The notes: generated by a model not told the origin, from the sequence alone. A stretch of DNA of 64,000 bases from Winogradskyella immobilis (GCF_021887715.1 NZ_JAIQXX010000006.1:62001-126000), one strand, 5' to 3'; positions 50,127 to 59,784 are shown, counted from the stretch's first letter. Program-made: numbers and translations.

Positions 50127-50762
50127 ATGAAACGATTAATAATACTTTTAATATTAGTAACAACAGGAAATCTTTTTGCGCAAAATGATGCTAAGTCATT
50201 TTTAGAAGAAGTAAGTACTAAAGTTAAAGCTTATAAAAATATTAGTTTAAGCTTTAAATATGAGTTAAACAATGTTAGCGAAAATATTAAACAAGAAACC
50301 AAGGGAGATGTTACTATTGAAGGAGATAAATATATCCTCAACGTACTTGGCATAACTCGTGTTTTTGATGGAGAAACATTATATACTATTAGTCCTGAAG
50401 ATGAAGAGGTTACCATTTCTTCAGAAAATAGTGATGACGAAGGCACCATTACGCCTAGTGAGATGCTATCTTTTTATGAAGATGGTTATACTTATAAAAT
50501 GGATATCATTCAAAACGTAAAAGGAAGACGCATACAATTTGTAAAATTAAATCCTATTGATACTAATTCTGAAATAAAACAGATCCTTTTAGGTGTAGAT
50601 GCAACTACAAAGCACATCTATAATTTAACCGAAATAGGTAAAAATGGCACACGTACAATACTAACTGTGACGGCATTTAAAACCGATGAACCTATCTCTG
50701 AAACCTTATTTACATTTGATGAAAGTAAGTATCCAAATTACTACATCAATAAAATAGATTAA
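50127..50762 (+). CDS. LolA-like outer-membrane lipoprotein carrier
   Basis: A 211-residue periplasmic protein with signal peptide (cleavage near NLFAQ) and the LolA/LolB half-barrel pattern: LSFKYELNN, KGDVTIEGDKYIL, FDGETLYTISPEDEEV, ILLGVDATTKHIYNL. It would ferry lipoproteins to the outer membrane. 17 nt after ftsK and 2 nt before the LptF/G-type gene, in the same order seen in many flavobacteria. Confidence 0.85.
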   Translation: MKRLIILLILVTTGNLFAQNDAKSFLEEVSTKVKAYKNISLSFKYELNNVSENIKQETKGDVTIEGDKYILNVLGITRVFDGETLYTISPEDEEVTISSENSDDEGTITPSEMLSFYEDGYTYKMDIIQNVKGRRIQFVKLNPIDTNSEIKQILLGVDATTKHIYNLTEIGKNGTRTILTVTAFKTDEPISETLFTFDESKYPNYYINKID

Positions 50763-50764
50763 GG

Positions 50765-52744
50765 TTGAAAATACTAGATCGATATATACTTGTTACTTAC
50801 CTAAGAACATTTTTGAGTGTATTTGTTATATTCATGTTCATTTTTGTTTTACAAGGATTTTGGCTATATATATCTGATTTAGCAGGTAAAGATTTAGACA
50901 TGGTAACTACCATGAAATTTATTGGGTTCTACTCGCCTAAACTTATACCTCTAGTTGTTCCGTTAACTGTATTGCTTTCTTCAATTATGGTTTTTGGAAG
51001 CTTTGCCGAAAACTATGAGTTTGCAGCAATGAAGTCTACTGGTATCTCATTACAGCGTGCTATGCGGAGTCTTAGTATTTTTATTATTGCTTTAGGTTTT
51101 GGCTGTTTTTTATTCTCTAATAATGTCATTCCGTGGGGAGAATACAATTTTTACAATCTAAGACGAAATATCGCTAAAGTAAAACCAGCTTTAGCTATAG
51201 CTGAAGGTCAATTTAACGAAATAGGAGATATTAATATTTGGGTTGAAGAAAAAAGTGGAGATCGTGGACAATTTCTTAAAGATGTGAAAATTCACAAAAA
51301 GAAATCATCCGCTTCTGGAAACTATACTATAATAGTGTCTGAAACCGGTGAGTTATTAAGTAGTACAGATTCTAACATATTACAATTAAAACTTAATAAT
51401 GGCAATTATTATGATGAGTTAATAAATCGTAAAGACCGTAATAACGTAAGAAAAAAACCGCATGCACAAAGTACTTTTGTAGATTATATTGTTAATATAG
51501 ATTTAGCCAATCTTAACAATGTTGATTTAAATGAAAAGAAAAGTGACAATCGTTTTAGTATGCTCGATGTTAACGAACTAAGCTATACCATAGATAGTTT
51601 AAATAAAGAAAGAGAAAAAAAATTCAGCGATTTATCCACGACACTTTATAATCGCTCTACTTTTGATGCACTTAGAGTTGGTATAGAGCCTAGAAAGGAT
51701 ACGCTATTTAATGGTAATGTCATGGATTTGTTTGAAAATAATCAAAAAATTCAAATCCTTAACCTAGCACTTAACACAGCAAATAGCTCTAATGGAATTA
51801 TAACTACAAATGAAACTTCTATTCAAGGTAGAACGGTGTGGAGAAATAGACATATTATAGCTTTACATGAAAAATACGTTTTAGGTATCGCTTGTATTAT
51901 TTTATTTTTTGTAGGCGCACCGCTAGGAGCTCTAATTCGTAAAGGAGGTTTAGGGTTGCCTATGGTTCTTGGTGTTTTACTATTTTTAACTTATCACTTT
52001 ATTGGTTTATTTGCCATAAACAGTGCTAAAGATGGTACATTAAATCCTGTTCTTGGCACATGGCTATCTACCTTAATAATGCTACCTTTAAGTATATATT
52101 TAACCTCAAGAGCTACTAAAGATCGTGGTTTGGTTGAGTTAGATGTCATTTTAGTTCCTCTTAAAAAATTATTTAGATCTAAATCTGAATTAAATGATAT
52201 ACGGTCAGTACAATCATATAGTTACTATAATAAACATAGCATAGACGAGCTTATAACAGTAGTAAAAAATCATAATGATTACGATATCGATAAAAAGCCA
52301 AAGCAGATAGCCTTACAGCATTTATTTGACCGAAATAAAACTCTTGAAGAATTAAATACTAAAGGTTTAGATGTACCTAATTATTTACATAAGGCTAAGA
52401 ATATTCTAAAAGATTATATCGATTATTCTACTACCAGTTTAGTTACATATAGCATTGGTACTGTATTATTAGTTTTACACTTTGTATTTAATAACAATAA
52501 ACTTCCAGAACTTGCAATTACTGTAAAATCTTTAAGTTTTATTGCATTTGGCATCTATATTCTTTATGTTATTGTTTCATCTATATTTTATTCTAGATTC
52601 TATAAAACTATTGGTTTATCTAAAAAAAGAATAAACCCTATTCTTATTATATTTAGCCTTCCTTTTTATCCTATCAAGTATTTTATATTTAAAGCCAAAA
52701 CCAAAGAAGACTTCCATTTAAGTTGTTTAGAAAATATAAAATAA
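50765..52744 (+). CDS. LptF/LptG (YjgP/YjgQ) family permease
   Basis: A 659-residue membrane protein with the family N terminus LDRYILVTYLRTF, three N-terminal helices, a periplasmic jellyroll region and three helices (GIACIILFFVGAPLGALIRKGG onward), then an extra C-terminal domain with two further helices. LptF/G extract lipopolysaccharide with LptB. Starts with TTG 2 nt after the LolA-like stop; no ATG is nearby in frame. Confidence 0.88.
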   Translation: MKILDRYILVTYLRTFLSVFVIFMFIFVLQGFWLYISDLAGKDLDMVTTMKFIGFYSPKLIPLVVPLTVLLSSIMVFGSFAENYEFAAMKSTGISLQRAMRSLSIFIIALGFGCFLFSNNVIPWGEYNFYNLRRNIAKVKPALAIAEGQFNEIGDINIWVEEKSGDRGQFLKDVKIHKKKSSASGNYTIIVSETGELLSSTDSNILQLKLNNGNYYDELINRKDRNNVRKKPHAQSTFVDYIVNIDLANLNNVDLNEKKSDNRFSMLDVNELSYTIDSLNKEREKKFSDLSTTLYNRSTFDALRVGIEPRKDTLFNGNVMDLFENNQKIQILNLALNTANSSNGIITTNETSIQGRTVWRNRHIIALHEKYVLGIACIILFFVGAPLGALIRKGGLGLPMVLGVLLFLTYHFIGLFAINSAKDGTLNPVLGTWLSTLIMLPLSIYLTSRATKDRGLVELDVILVPLKKLFRSKSELNDIRSVQSYSYYNKHSIDELITVVKNHNDYDIDKKPKQIALQHLFDRNKTLEELNTKGLDVPNYLHKAKNILKDYIDYSTTSLVTYSIGTVLLVLHFVFNNNKLPELAITVKSLSFIAFGIYILYVIVSSIFYSRFYKTIGLSKKRINPILIIFSLPFYPIKYFIFKAKTKEDFHLSCLENIK

Positions 52745-52747
52745 ACT

Positions 52748-52755
52748 TATCTTTG
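52748..52755 (+). promoter_or_regulatory. -7 box before the RibB-type gene
   Basis: TATCTTTG lies 19 nt before the start codon. Suggests independent transcription despite the short gap to the LptF/G gene. Confidence 0.4.
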
Positions 52756-52774
52756 TTGTAATAAATTTATAGTT

Positions 52775-53923
52775 ATGAGCACTAATACTGCACAAATAAA
52801 AATCGCTTTAAATACTATTGAAGAAGCTATTGAAGACATTCGTCAAGGTAAGGTGATTATTGTTGTTGATGATGAAGACAGAGAGAATGAAGGAGATTTT
52901 TTAGCTGCTGCCGCAATGGTAACTCCAGAAACTATAAATTTTATGGCTACTCATGGTAGAGGTCTTATTTGCGCTCCACTTACAGAACACCGTTGTAAAG
53001 CTCTAGAACTTAATATGATGGTTCGTAATAACACAGATCCAATGGAAACAGCTTTTACGGTTTCTGTAGATTTACGAGGTAATGGAGTTACAACTGGGAT
53101 TTCTGCAAGCGACCGTGCTAAAACAGTAAAAGCACTTATAGATAATGATACAAAACCTTTTGAATTAGCTAGACCAGGACATATTTTTCCTTTAGTAGCC
53201 AAAGAAGGCGGTGTATTAAGACGTACAGGACATACAGAAGCTGCTATAGATTTTGCAAGATTAGCAGGTTTTAAACCCGCTGGTGTTATTGTGGAGATCA
53301 TGAATGACGATGGTACTATGGCACGTTTACCACAACTAATAGACGTAGCCAATAAATTTAATTTAAAAATAGTATCTATAGAAGATTTAGTGGCTTACCG
53401 CATGGAACACGATTCTTTAATTGAAAAGAAAGAAGATTTTGATATTGAAACGCGTTTTGGAAACTATAGACTTAGAGCTTATAAACAAACTACAAATAAC
53501 CAAATTCATATTGCATTAACAAAAGGCAGTTGGAACTCTGGAGATACTGTATTGACAAGAATTAATTCTACTTTAATCAATAACGATATTTTAGGAACTT
53601 TAACCAATAATGCAGATAAGAAATTAGATGATATGTTTAATGTGGTTAACAAAGCAGGTAAAGGAGCTATTATCTTTATCAATCAACAAAATCAATCTAT
53701 GAACCTGCTTAACAGATTATCTATTCTTAAAGAAGCTCAAGAAAAAGGGAAACTTGTTAAAGCACCAAATATTGCTATGGATTCTAAAGATTTTGGTATA
53801 GGTGCGCAAATTCTTCATGATTTAAACATTAATAAATTGTCGTTAATTTCTAATAGCGAGCAAACCAAACGTGTTGGTATGATTGGTTATGGTTTAGAAA
53901 TTATAGATTATGTTAATTATTAA
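52775..53923 (+). CDS. ribB: 3,4-dihydroxy-2-butanone-4-phosphate synthase with degenerate GTP cyclohydrolase II domain
   Basis: A 382-residue protein. Residues 1-210 are a complete RibB domain (VDDEDRENEGD, HGRGLICAPL, RPGHIFPL, RRTGHTEAA), which makes the four-carbon unit of riboflavin from ribulose 5-phosphate. Residues 225-382 follow the RibA (cyclohydrolase II) fold, but lack the three zinc cysteines and the GQEGRG-type catalytic segment, so this half is probably inactive. FMN riboswitch not seen. Convergent with, and overlapping by 4 nt, the GH16 gene. Confidence 0.87.
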   Translation: MSTNTAQIKIALNTIEEAIEDIRQGKVIIVVDDEDRENEGDFLAAAAMVTPETINFMATHGRGLICAPLTEHRCKALELNMMVRNNTDPMETAFTVSVDLRGNGVTTGISASDRAKTVKALIDNDTKPFELARPGHIFPLVAKEGGVLRRTGHTEAAIDFARLAGFKPAGVIVEIMNDDGTMARLPQLIDVANKFNLKIVSIEDLVAYRMEHDSLIEKKEDFDIETRFGNYRLRAYKQTTNNQIHIALTKGSWNSGDTVLTRINSTLINNDILGTLTNNADKKLDDMFNVVNKAGKGAIIFINQQNQSMNLLNRLSILKEAQEKGKLVKAPNIAMDSKDFGIGAQILHDLNINKLSLISNSEQTKRVGMIGYGLEIIDYVNY

Positions 53924-55488
53924 TTAATAATTATTCGTTTATTTTCAATTGTATTGCCTGAATATATTTTTAATATATAAGTTCCAGCTTGAAAATTTGA
54001 AACATTAAACTCCGTTACGTTTCTAGTTTTTAAAAGCATTTGTTGCCCTAAAATGGAATACAATTCTACTTTATCAATAATTTTATTTGAAGTTATATTA
54101 ATAATAGAGTTTGCAGGATTTGGATATACCTCAAAATCAGAAATGCCAACCTCTTCTGTACTCAACGTATTATTCTGAAATACACGCACATAATCGATAA
54201 GCATTGCGCTTCTATCAAATGAGCTATCAACTGCTCCTGCAAAACCTCCCATAGCTACATTTAGTAAAATGTATTGATCTAAATCAAAAGGCCAAGTATT
54301 TGCATCTTGTACAGCTGGATTATACCTATAATATATTTCATCGTCAATTAAAAAGCTAATTTGGTCGGGAGACCAATTAAGAGAATATACATGAAACTCA
54401 TTAGCGACATCTGCAAGTACTTGTGTCCTTGTGTTAACTGTATTCCCAAAACTAGATGGTGTATGCAATGCTGAACTTACTTCATTAACAGCATGCAAAC
54501 CATGTTCCATAATATCAATTTCACCAGTTGCAGGCCAATTTGTAGTTCCAAAACCTTGATTATCCCAATAAGCACCATTTTCGTTGATGTTTCTTCCTAA
54601 CGTCCAAATAGCGGGCCAGGTTCCATTTCCAAATGGTAATTTTGCTCTTACATCTACACGTCCATATGTAAATGCAAATTTAGAATTTAGCCGTGCAGAC
54701 GTAAACTGAGTCGTTACACCTTGGTCTCTAAAGTTTTCTCTTATAGCTACAATATTTAAAAATCCATCTTCAATAAATGAATTTTCAATTCTATTGGTAT
54801 AATGTTGTAATTCTCCATTAAACCAACTATTTCCCTGTGGAAATTGGGTTTGATGAAACCAATTATTACTATCAATAGCTCCATTAGCACCGTCAAACTC
54901 ATCAGACCAAACAAGATCTGTGTATATAACATCTAATTCATTAGGATTTTCGGGTTCTGAGCCGTCATCAATATCATCAATTAAATACGTGCCAGAGCTA
55001 TTATCATCAATATCTATAAAAATAGTAACTCTACTGTATATACCTTCGGCATTTATAGTAGATCCATTAGAGCTCAATTTAGCATTTGAAAAATCAAAAG
55101 TTACCGTAGTCCAATCCGCTGGTGAAATTCCTGGTCTTGTTGTCTCTACTTCTACATCTGGGTTAGTACCATTTTCTAATTTTAAAACAATTTTATGCAT
55201 ATTAGGATCAAATGCATAAAACGATAAAGTTATTGTTTTCTGTACCTCTAAATCGATTGCTCTAGAAAGGTCTAAGAAAAAGCCTTGTGATGTCACAGAA
55301 CCATCATTAAAGAATTGACCTACAGCATTATTACCATCTGTTGGGTCTAAATTAAAAGCAAAGGAAGAGCCTGAAAAACCTATAAAATCATCATTGGTAT
55401 CCGAAAAATCTATAGGCATTTGTTGCGCAAAAGATCCTTGAATACTAAGTAATAATAGAATAAAAAAACTAAAATAGGTGTCCCGCAT
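53920..55488 (-). CDS. secreted glycoside hydrolase family 16 with T9SS tail
   Basis: A 522-residue exported enzyme. Signal peptide; residues 20-160 form a carbohydrate-binding-like beta sandwich; 180-440 are the GH16 jellyroll with catalytic GEIDIMEHG (Glu-x-Asp-x-x-Glu), preceded by WPAIWTLG and followed by HVYSLNWSPDQISFLID. The last 75 residues are a T9SS type A sorting domain (YPNPANS, SILGQQMLLKTRN, GTYILKIYSG). Likely a laminarinase or related beta-glucanase for algal polysaccharide. No SusCD genes nearby. Confidence 0.93.
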   Translation of the reverse strand: MRDTYFSFFILLLLSIQGSFAQQMPIDFSDTNDDFIGFSGSSFAFNLDPTDGNNAVGQFFNDGSVTSQGFFLDLSRAIDLEVQKTITLSFYAFDPNMHKIVLKLENGTNPDVEVETTRPGISPADWTTVTFDFSNAKLSSNGSTINAEGIYSRVTIFIDIDDNSSGTYLIDDIDDGSEPENPNELDVIYTDLVWSDEFDGANGAIDSNNWFHQTQFPQGNSWFNGELQHYTNRIENSFIEDGFLNIVAIRENFRDQGVTTQFTSARLNSKFAFTYGRVDVRAKLPFGNGTWPAIWTLGRNINENGAYWDNQGFGTTNWPATGEIDIMEHGLHAVNEVSSALHTPSSFGNTVNTRTQVLADVANEFHVYSLNWSPDQISFLIDDEIYYRYNPAVQDANTWPFDLDQYILLNVAMGGFAGAVDSSFDRSAMLIDYVRVFQNNTLSTEEVGISDFEVYPNPANSIINITSNKIIDKVELYSILGQQMLLKTRNVTEFNVSNFQAGTYILKIYSGNTIENKRIIIN

Positions 55489-55575
55489 CTTTTTTTACAA
55501 AACTACGGGATTACAGTTTTCACATAAAATTATGTACCACTACAAAAACTATACATTGTAAGTAAACACAACATA

Positions 55576-56769
55576 TTAAAGATTAGCTTTAATCAATTCT
55601 GCCATTTTGTGAGCACGTGTTTTTACTTCATCTTCTGTCCAAGATAATTTTATTAAACACGAGATGTTTCGAGCTATAAAAGCATCCGATTGCTCATAAG
55701 TTTTCTGTTTTAAATAACTTAAACCATCTTTAACTTCTTGAGATATTGGAAATAATGACTTTATCTTTTTAAGATGATCCCATTCTCTTATATAATGCCA
55801 ATTATTATCGTAATAATGAAAACATGCATCTATACCATTAGTTTTAAATGCTTTTGAAACTCTACGAGCAGATTCTAAATCTGGCAAAAAGAAATTCAAA
55901 AACGCACAGCTTTCTACTCCACCTTCTGGGACTGTTCTAAATTCAACTTCTGGAACATCTGAAAGTGCTTCACGTATTATACTAAAATTACGCTTTTGTA
56001 TGCCTAAAAACTCTGGCAATCGTTTTACTTGTGCTAATCCAACAGCTGCATGTAATTCTGAAATTCTAAAATTATAGCCTAAAAATGGATGTGTTTCAGC
56101 TCCTCGGTCGTTCCCTACATGATCATGACCATGATCTGAATAATGATCGGCATTGGTGTAATACGTTTCATTATTAGTAATAACAGCGCCACCTTCACCA
56201 CAGGTAATGGTTTTAACAAAATCGAAAGAAAAACAACCTAAATCTCCTATACTACCTAAAGGTTTTCCATTATATAAACCACCAATAGCTTGACAAGCAT
56301 CTTCTATTAAAAGTAAGTTATGTTTATTACAAACATTTTGTAGTGCCACCATGTCTCCCATACTACCACACATTTGCACTACCATTACTGCTTTTGTTTT
56401 CTCGGTAATAGCTGACTCAACTGCTTTAGGATCTAAAGCCAATGTACTATCTATATCTACCAATACTGGTATGGCTCCAAGCATCATAATAGCTTCAAAA
56501 CTTGCTACAAAAGTAAATGTTGGCATAATCACCTCATCTCCTGCTCCAACTCCTGCCGAAGCTAACGCAACAGAAACTGCTGCTGTACCACTAGATACTA
56601 ATTGTACATATTGACTTTGAAATGTGTTTTTAAGTTTAGACTCTAATGCTTTAGCTTTCCAATGGCCATTTCGCATACCATCAAAACCATAACGCATTAA
56701 TACTCCGTTATCTAAAACGTCATTAACTTCTTTGCGTTCGTCATCTCCAAACAATTCAAATCCAGGCAT
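55576..56769 (-). CDS. DegT/DnrJ/EryC1/StrS-family aminotransferase
   Basis: A 397-residue PLP enzyme of the sugar aminotransferase type. The Schiff-base Lys is in SFDFVKTITCGEGGAV; the motifs MPTFTFVASFEAIMMLGA and LIEDACQAIG are typical. It aminates a keto sugar or acts as a sugar dehydratase; the lone position and lack of sugar-nucleotide genes leave the substrate open. Confidence 0.85.
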   Translation of the reverse strand: MPGFELFGDDERKEVNDVLDNGVLMRYGFDGMRNGHWKAKALESKLKNTFQSQYVQLVSSGTAAVSVALASAGVGAGDEVIMPTFTFVASFEAIMMLGAIPVLVDIDSTLALDPKAVESAITEKTKAVMVVQMCGSMGDMVALQNVCNKHNLLLIEDACQAIGGLYNGKPLGSIGDLGCFSFDFVKTITCGEGGAVITNNETYYTNADHYSDHGHDHVGNDRGAETHPFLGYNFRISELHAAVGLAQVKRLPEFLGIQKRNFSIIREALSDVPEVEFRTVPEGGVESCAFLNFFLPDLESARRVSKAFKTNGIDACFHYYDNNWHYIREWDHLKKIKSLFPISQEVKDGLSYLKQKTYEQSDAFIARNISCLIKLSWTEDEVKTRAHKMAELIKANL

Positions 56770-56835
56770 AATAAAAAATGATAAGTGTTAAAGGAAAAGC
56801 AAATATAATATTTAGAATGTGCAAACCGCAGTAGA

Positions 56836-57465
56836 TTACAATTCAATTACTGTTTTTTCAATAGATTTTCTAACCTTTTTAAAATCTGCAAACATATCAT
56901 CTTCTGCTCTATAACCAACAGGTAATAATAATACAGGCTTTAGTCCATGAGCTTTAAGGTCTAGCGCTTTATCATAAGCTTCAGAATTAAAGCCTTCCAT
57001 AGGACAACTATCTATCTTCTCCATAGCACAAACGGTCATTAAATTTCCTAAAGCGATATAAGCTTGGTGTGTTGACCAATTTTCTTTCTTAGACATAGGC
57101 ATACCTTCTATCGTAGACTTTAATTGATTTTTAAAAGGTTCTAAAATTTCATCTGGTGTCTGTCTAATCGATTTTATGGTTTCAAAATGTTCTTCAACAT
57201 CGCCTGTATCTATTTCTGTTTGCACACATAAAATTAATAAATGAGAAGCATCTACTACTTGACGTTGATTGTAAGACAACTCAACTAAAGCTTCGCGTTT
57301 TTCTTTATCTTTAATAACGACCAACTTTAACGTTTGTAAGCCATAAGATACTGCTGTGAGGTTAAATGCTTCTTTTAAAATCTGTAATTGTTTTTTTGAC
57401 AGAGTTTTATTAGCATCAAACTTTTTTGTAGCATAGCGCCATTTTAAGTTTTCAATGATATTCAT
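56836..57465 (-). CDS. nitroreductase family NAD(P)H oxidoreductase
   Basis: A 209-residue flavin enzyme of the NfsB type: LKWRYATKKFD at the N terminus (FMN phosphate binding Arg/Lys), SYGLQTLKLVVI, MEKIDSCPMEGF and LLPVGYR. It reduces nitro compounds or quinones using FMN. Follows the DegT gene by 66 nt on the same strand order but is probably independent. Confidence 0.9.
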   Translation of the reverse strand: MNIIENLKWRYATKKFDANKTLSKKQLQILKEAFNLTAVSYGLQTLKLVVIKDKEKREALVELSYNQRQVVDASHLLILCVQTEIDTGDVEEHFETIKSIRQTPDEILEPFKNQLKSTIEGMPMSKKENWSTHQAYIALGNLMTVCAMEKIDSCPMEGFNSEAYDKALDLKAHGLKPVLLLPVGYRAEDDMFADFKKVRKSIEKTVIEL

Positions 57466-57510
57466 TGTGTTCTTTTTTGCAAAAATACGGAATGTGATTT
57501 CTATATCGTA

Positions 57511-58113
57511 TTATAAAAATCCTTTTTGAGCACGTATTGGAGTATTACCCCATAAACTTACAATTAGCTTAATATCTAAAGGTAAAAAACTAGAAGACCC
57601 ATCTGGATTAAAATTTTCGGGACAAAAAAGAACGCTCTCTTTTACCCAACAGGTTTTTTTAGAACTAGATACAATTTTAATATTGCCCATTTTAAATTGC
57701 TCTTGTATAAACTTTAGATCTAAAACCACCCATTTTATAAAACCTGAAAGTGTGTGTCTTTGGTCTTTAAACTTTTTTCCATTAGTAATACCATACACCA
57801 AATAATCTGCTTGAATTTTATAATACTCAGATTCTATACGATCTGCATACTTATTTGTTGCTCTTCGGTAACGCAATGTTGCATCATTATACTTCTGGTA
57901 ATAATTATCTCTAAAACGTTCTTGGACTTTAATATCATTGCCTGAGTATTTATCTGTCAACACATAATCAATTCCGTCATTAATATCTATTTGTTGAAGC
58001 TTTTCTGCATCTATAGATTTAACCATCCAACCTAAATTATTATAAATTATAGGTATAGCCAATTCATCATGTACGTAATTGGTAAAATTTCTATCAGATT
58101 TGTAGTGCGGCAA
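57511..58113 (-). CDS. hypothetical protein, possibly nuclease-like
   Basis: A 200-residue soluble protein without signal peptide. The run IDYVLTDKYSGNDIKVQERFR, then LRYRR and QADYLVYGI, resembles the core of some PD-(D/E)XK-like proteins (an acidic residue, a Gln-Glu-Arg strand, then a lysine/acidic strand), but this is a weak visual match. Last gene before the accessory region; downstream of a nitroreductase on the same strand. Function unknown. Confidence 0.6.
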   Translation of the reverse strand: MPHYKSDRNFTNYVHDELAIPIIYNNLGWMVKSIDAEKLQQIDINDGIDYVLTDKYSGNDIKVQERFRDNYYQKYNDATLRYRRATNKYADRIESEYYKIQADYLVYGITNGKKFKDQRHTLSGFIKWVVLDLKFIQEQFKMGNIKIVSSSKKTCWVKESVLFCPENFNPDGSSSFLPLDIKLIVSLWGNTPIRAQKGFL

Positions 58114-58185
58114 AGTATAATAATTAATAAACGCACTTTAAAGATAGTAATAAATAAAATTTACGTTCTCAATCTTAGTTGAAAT

Positions 58186-58219
58186 AAAAATGCTTACCAA
58201 AAAAGGTAAGCATTTTTTT
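58186..58219. terminator. strong terminator hairpin at the edge of the accessory region
   Basis: Stem TGCTTACC / GGTAAGCA with six A in the loop, followed by seven T on the + strand and five A on its left (a T run on the - strand). It can work in both directions and would end the transcript of the 62-residue gene on the - strand. Confidence 0.75.
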
Positions 58220-58248
58220 GCGGAGAAAGAGGTAAGTGAACCTCTTTC
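58219..58248 (-). other. possible remnant of a tRNA 3' end
   Basis: Read on the - strand: AGAGG, a loop beginning TTCACTTA, CCTCT, then TTCTCCGCA, directly followed by a terminator. This looks like the T arm and acceptor 3' strand of a Ser-type tRNA with a damaged T loop. The stem is longer than a T stem (9 bp), so a simple hairpin is a fair alternative. No rest of a tRNA is present. Confidence 0.3.
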
Positions 58249-58339
58249 GTAGTGCCTTTATTTATTACTATTTCAGTCCTGTACCATTGTTGGGTCACCT
58301 AATAGGTCACCTTTATACCTTGTAGTAAAGATAAGGAAT

Positions 58340-58528
58340 TTACTTGATTAATCCTTGTACTTTACTGATTTCAAAGCCCATAAAGTCGCAAAATTCATCG
58401 ATAGTAACTAACTGATGAGCTTCTTTGTTAAGGCGTTCTTTAATCGCTTTGATTATTGTTCTGCCATAACGCTCACTCTTTCCTGTTACTACCTGCACGT
58501 CTTTAGGGTAAATACAGATTCTACTCAT
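58340..58528 (-). CDS. small conserved protein of unknown function
   Basis: A 62-residue protein beginning MSRICIYPKDVQVVTGKSER, with helices that could form a helix-turn-helix (QVVTGKSERYGRTIIKAI ... VTIDEFCDFMGFEISKVQGLI). I recall similar short proteins widely in Bacteroidota but know no function; a DNA-binding role is a guess. Divergent from the 249-residue gene, 209 nt apart. Confidence 0.6.
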   Translation of the reverse strand: MSRICIYPKDVQVVTGKSERYGRTIIKAIKERLNKEAHQLVTIDEFCDFMGFEISKVQGLIK

Positions 58529-58737
58529 TCACTTTAAATTTAAAATTAATACTCTAACTATACTTTATCTATACCGTTGCTATAAAGCACTTATATACAA
58601 TATACGACTAATATCCCATTGAAAAAACTAACTAAAACGGAAGTTTTGGCAACTTATAAACACTACGGAAGCACTCTAATACATTGACAGTCAATAGCTC
58701 GTATATTTGATATTCATCATCAAAAAATGTATTAGTT

Positions 58738-59487
58738 ATGGCAAAATTAAAAGGTATTATTAAGTTAGAGGGAACATTAGACAATCTAACTTTTTACAAA
58801 GCAAAAGAGGGTTATTTAGTAAAAACTAAAGGCGGTGTTTCTAAAGAGCGTATTCAAAATGACCCAGCGTTTGAACGTACTCGTGAAAACGGTTCAGAAT
58901 TTGGAAGTTCTGCATCTTCTGGTAAGTTATTGAGAACATCTGTAAGAAACTTAATGATTAGAGCAAAAGACAATCGAGTTTCAAGTCGTGTTACTCAAAA
59001 AATGACACAAATTAAAAACTTCGATACAACATCTGTAAGAGGACAAAGAAATGTAGCTACAGGATTAGCAACACCAGAAGGTAAAGCCACATTAAAAGGC
59101 TTGGATTTTAATAATAGAGCCATTTTAAGTGCTGTTTTATTCGCTCCTTTTACTGTAGATGGTGCAACAGGTGAAATTACGATTCCAAATTTAACTCCTG
59201 CGAATGATATTGCTTATCCAAGTGGCGCAACACACGTAAGTTTAAGTTCAGCATTTCTAAAAGTTGACTTTGATACAACAGATAACGCCATCGAATACAG
59301 TCCAACTGTAAATATTCCGATTGATTCAACCTCTGCAACGCAAACACTAACTCCTGCAGGTGTTCCAACAGGCACAGGAAACGATATTTTCGTTTTATTG
59401 GTTGAGTTCTTCCAAGAGATTAACGGTGTTCAATATCCGCTTAAAAATGGCGCATATAACGTTTTAAATATCGTAGAAGTAGCATAA
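58738..59487 (+). CDS. conserved protein of unknown function, mobile-region type
   Basis: A 249-residue protein. The N-terminal half is very basic and conserved-looking (LKGTI-type LEGTLDNLTFYKAKEGYLV, then RIQNDPAFERTRENGSEFG, KLLRTSVRNL). The C-terminal half (150-249) is beta-rich with Thr/Pro repeats. No signal peptide or enzyme motif. The N half looks like a nucleic-acid or virion-type structural protein, but this is inference. Paired with the divergent 62-residue gene and followed by its own terminator. Confidence 0.65.
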   Translation: MAKLKGIIKLEGTLDNLTFYKAKEGYLVKTKGGVSKERIQNDPAFERTRENGSEFGSSASSGKLLRTSVRNLMIRAKDNRVSSRVTQKMTQIKNFDTTSVRGQRNVATGLATPEGKATLKGLDFNNRAILSAVLFAPFTVDGATGEITIPNLTPANDIAYPSGATHVSLSSAFLKVDFDTTDNAIEYSPTVNIPIDSTSATQTLTPAGVPTGTGNDIFVLLVEFFQEINGVQYPLKNGAYNVLNIVEVA

Positions 59488-59517
59488 AAGTTTCATTCTG
59501 ACCTTTGAAGCTGAAAG

Positions 59518-59552
59518 AGTCCTATAATTTTTATTGTAGGGCTTTTTCTTTT
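59518..59552 (+). terminator. terminator after the 249-residue protein gene
   Basis: Stem AGTCCTA / TAGGGCT (one G-U) around a T-rich loop, then TTTTTCTTTT. Begins about 30 nt after the stop codon. Confidence 0.7.
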
Positions 59553-59596
59553 GCCATAATTTTTTTGAAGAAAAGAAAAAAGATAGCCAATGTTAA

Positions 59597-59749
59597 AGGT
59601 AGCGTGGATGATGCTGTCAAGGTTTTTGGGTAAAAGTTTTTTACTCTAAAATCTTGAAACCTATTACGATTGCTTCTTAAAAAAGTTTTATTCAAAACCC
59701 GTAGGGCTTGACCTTTACAGTATTGAGCGTTGGCTGAAGCGAGCTACCT
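59597..59749. repeat. imperfect long-range inverted repeat in the spacer before the Fic gene
   Basis: In the 389-nt spacer, AGGTAGC (59597-59603) pairs with GCTACCT (59743-59749), and CTGTCAAGGT (59614-59623) pairs with ACCTTTACAG (59711-59720) with one mismatch. The pairing is nested, so the segment could form one long folded arm. No ORF is present. The right part also holds TGAGCGTTGG, which recurs after the Fic gene. Confidence 0.4.
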
Positions 59750-59784
59750 ATATTTGCTAACTTTTTTATTTTATTCTTATCTAT

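Noticed and set aside
52745..52774. An FMN riboswitch before the RibB-type gene
   Set aside because: Only 30 nt separate the genes and none of the conserved RFN sequence is there.
58254..58335. A short - strand tail reading YKGDLLGDPTMVQD as the end of an integrase
   Set aside because: The open stretch is only about 20 codons and shows no recombinase motif; it is just as likely to be chance.
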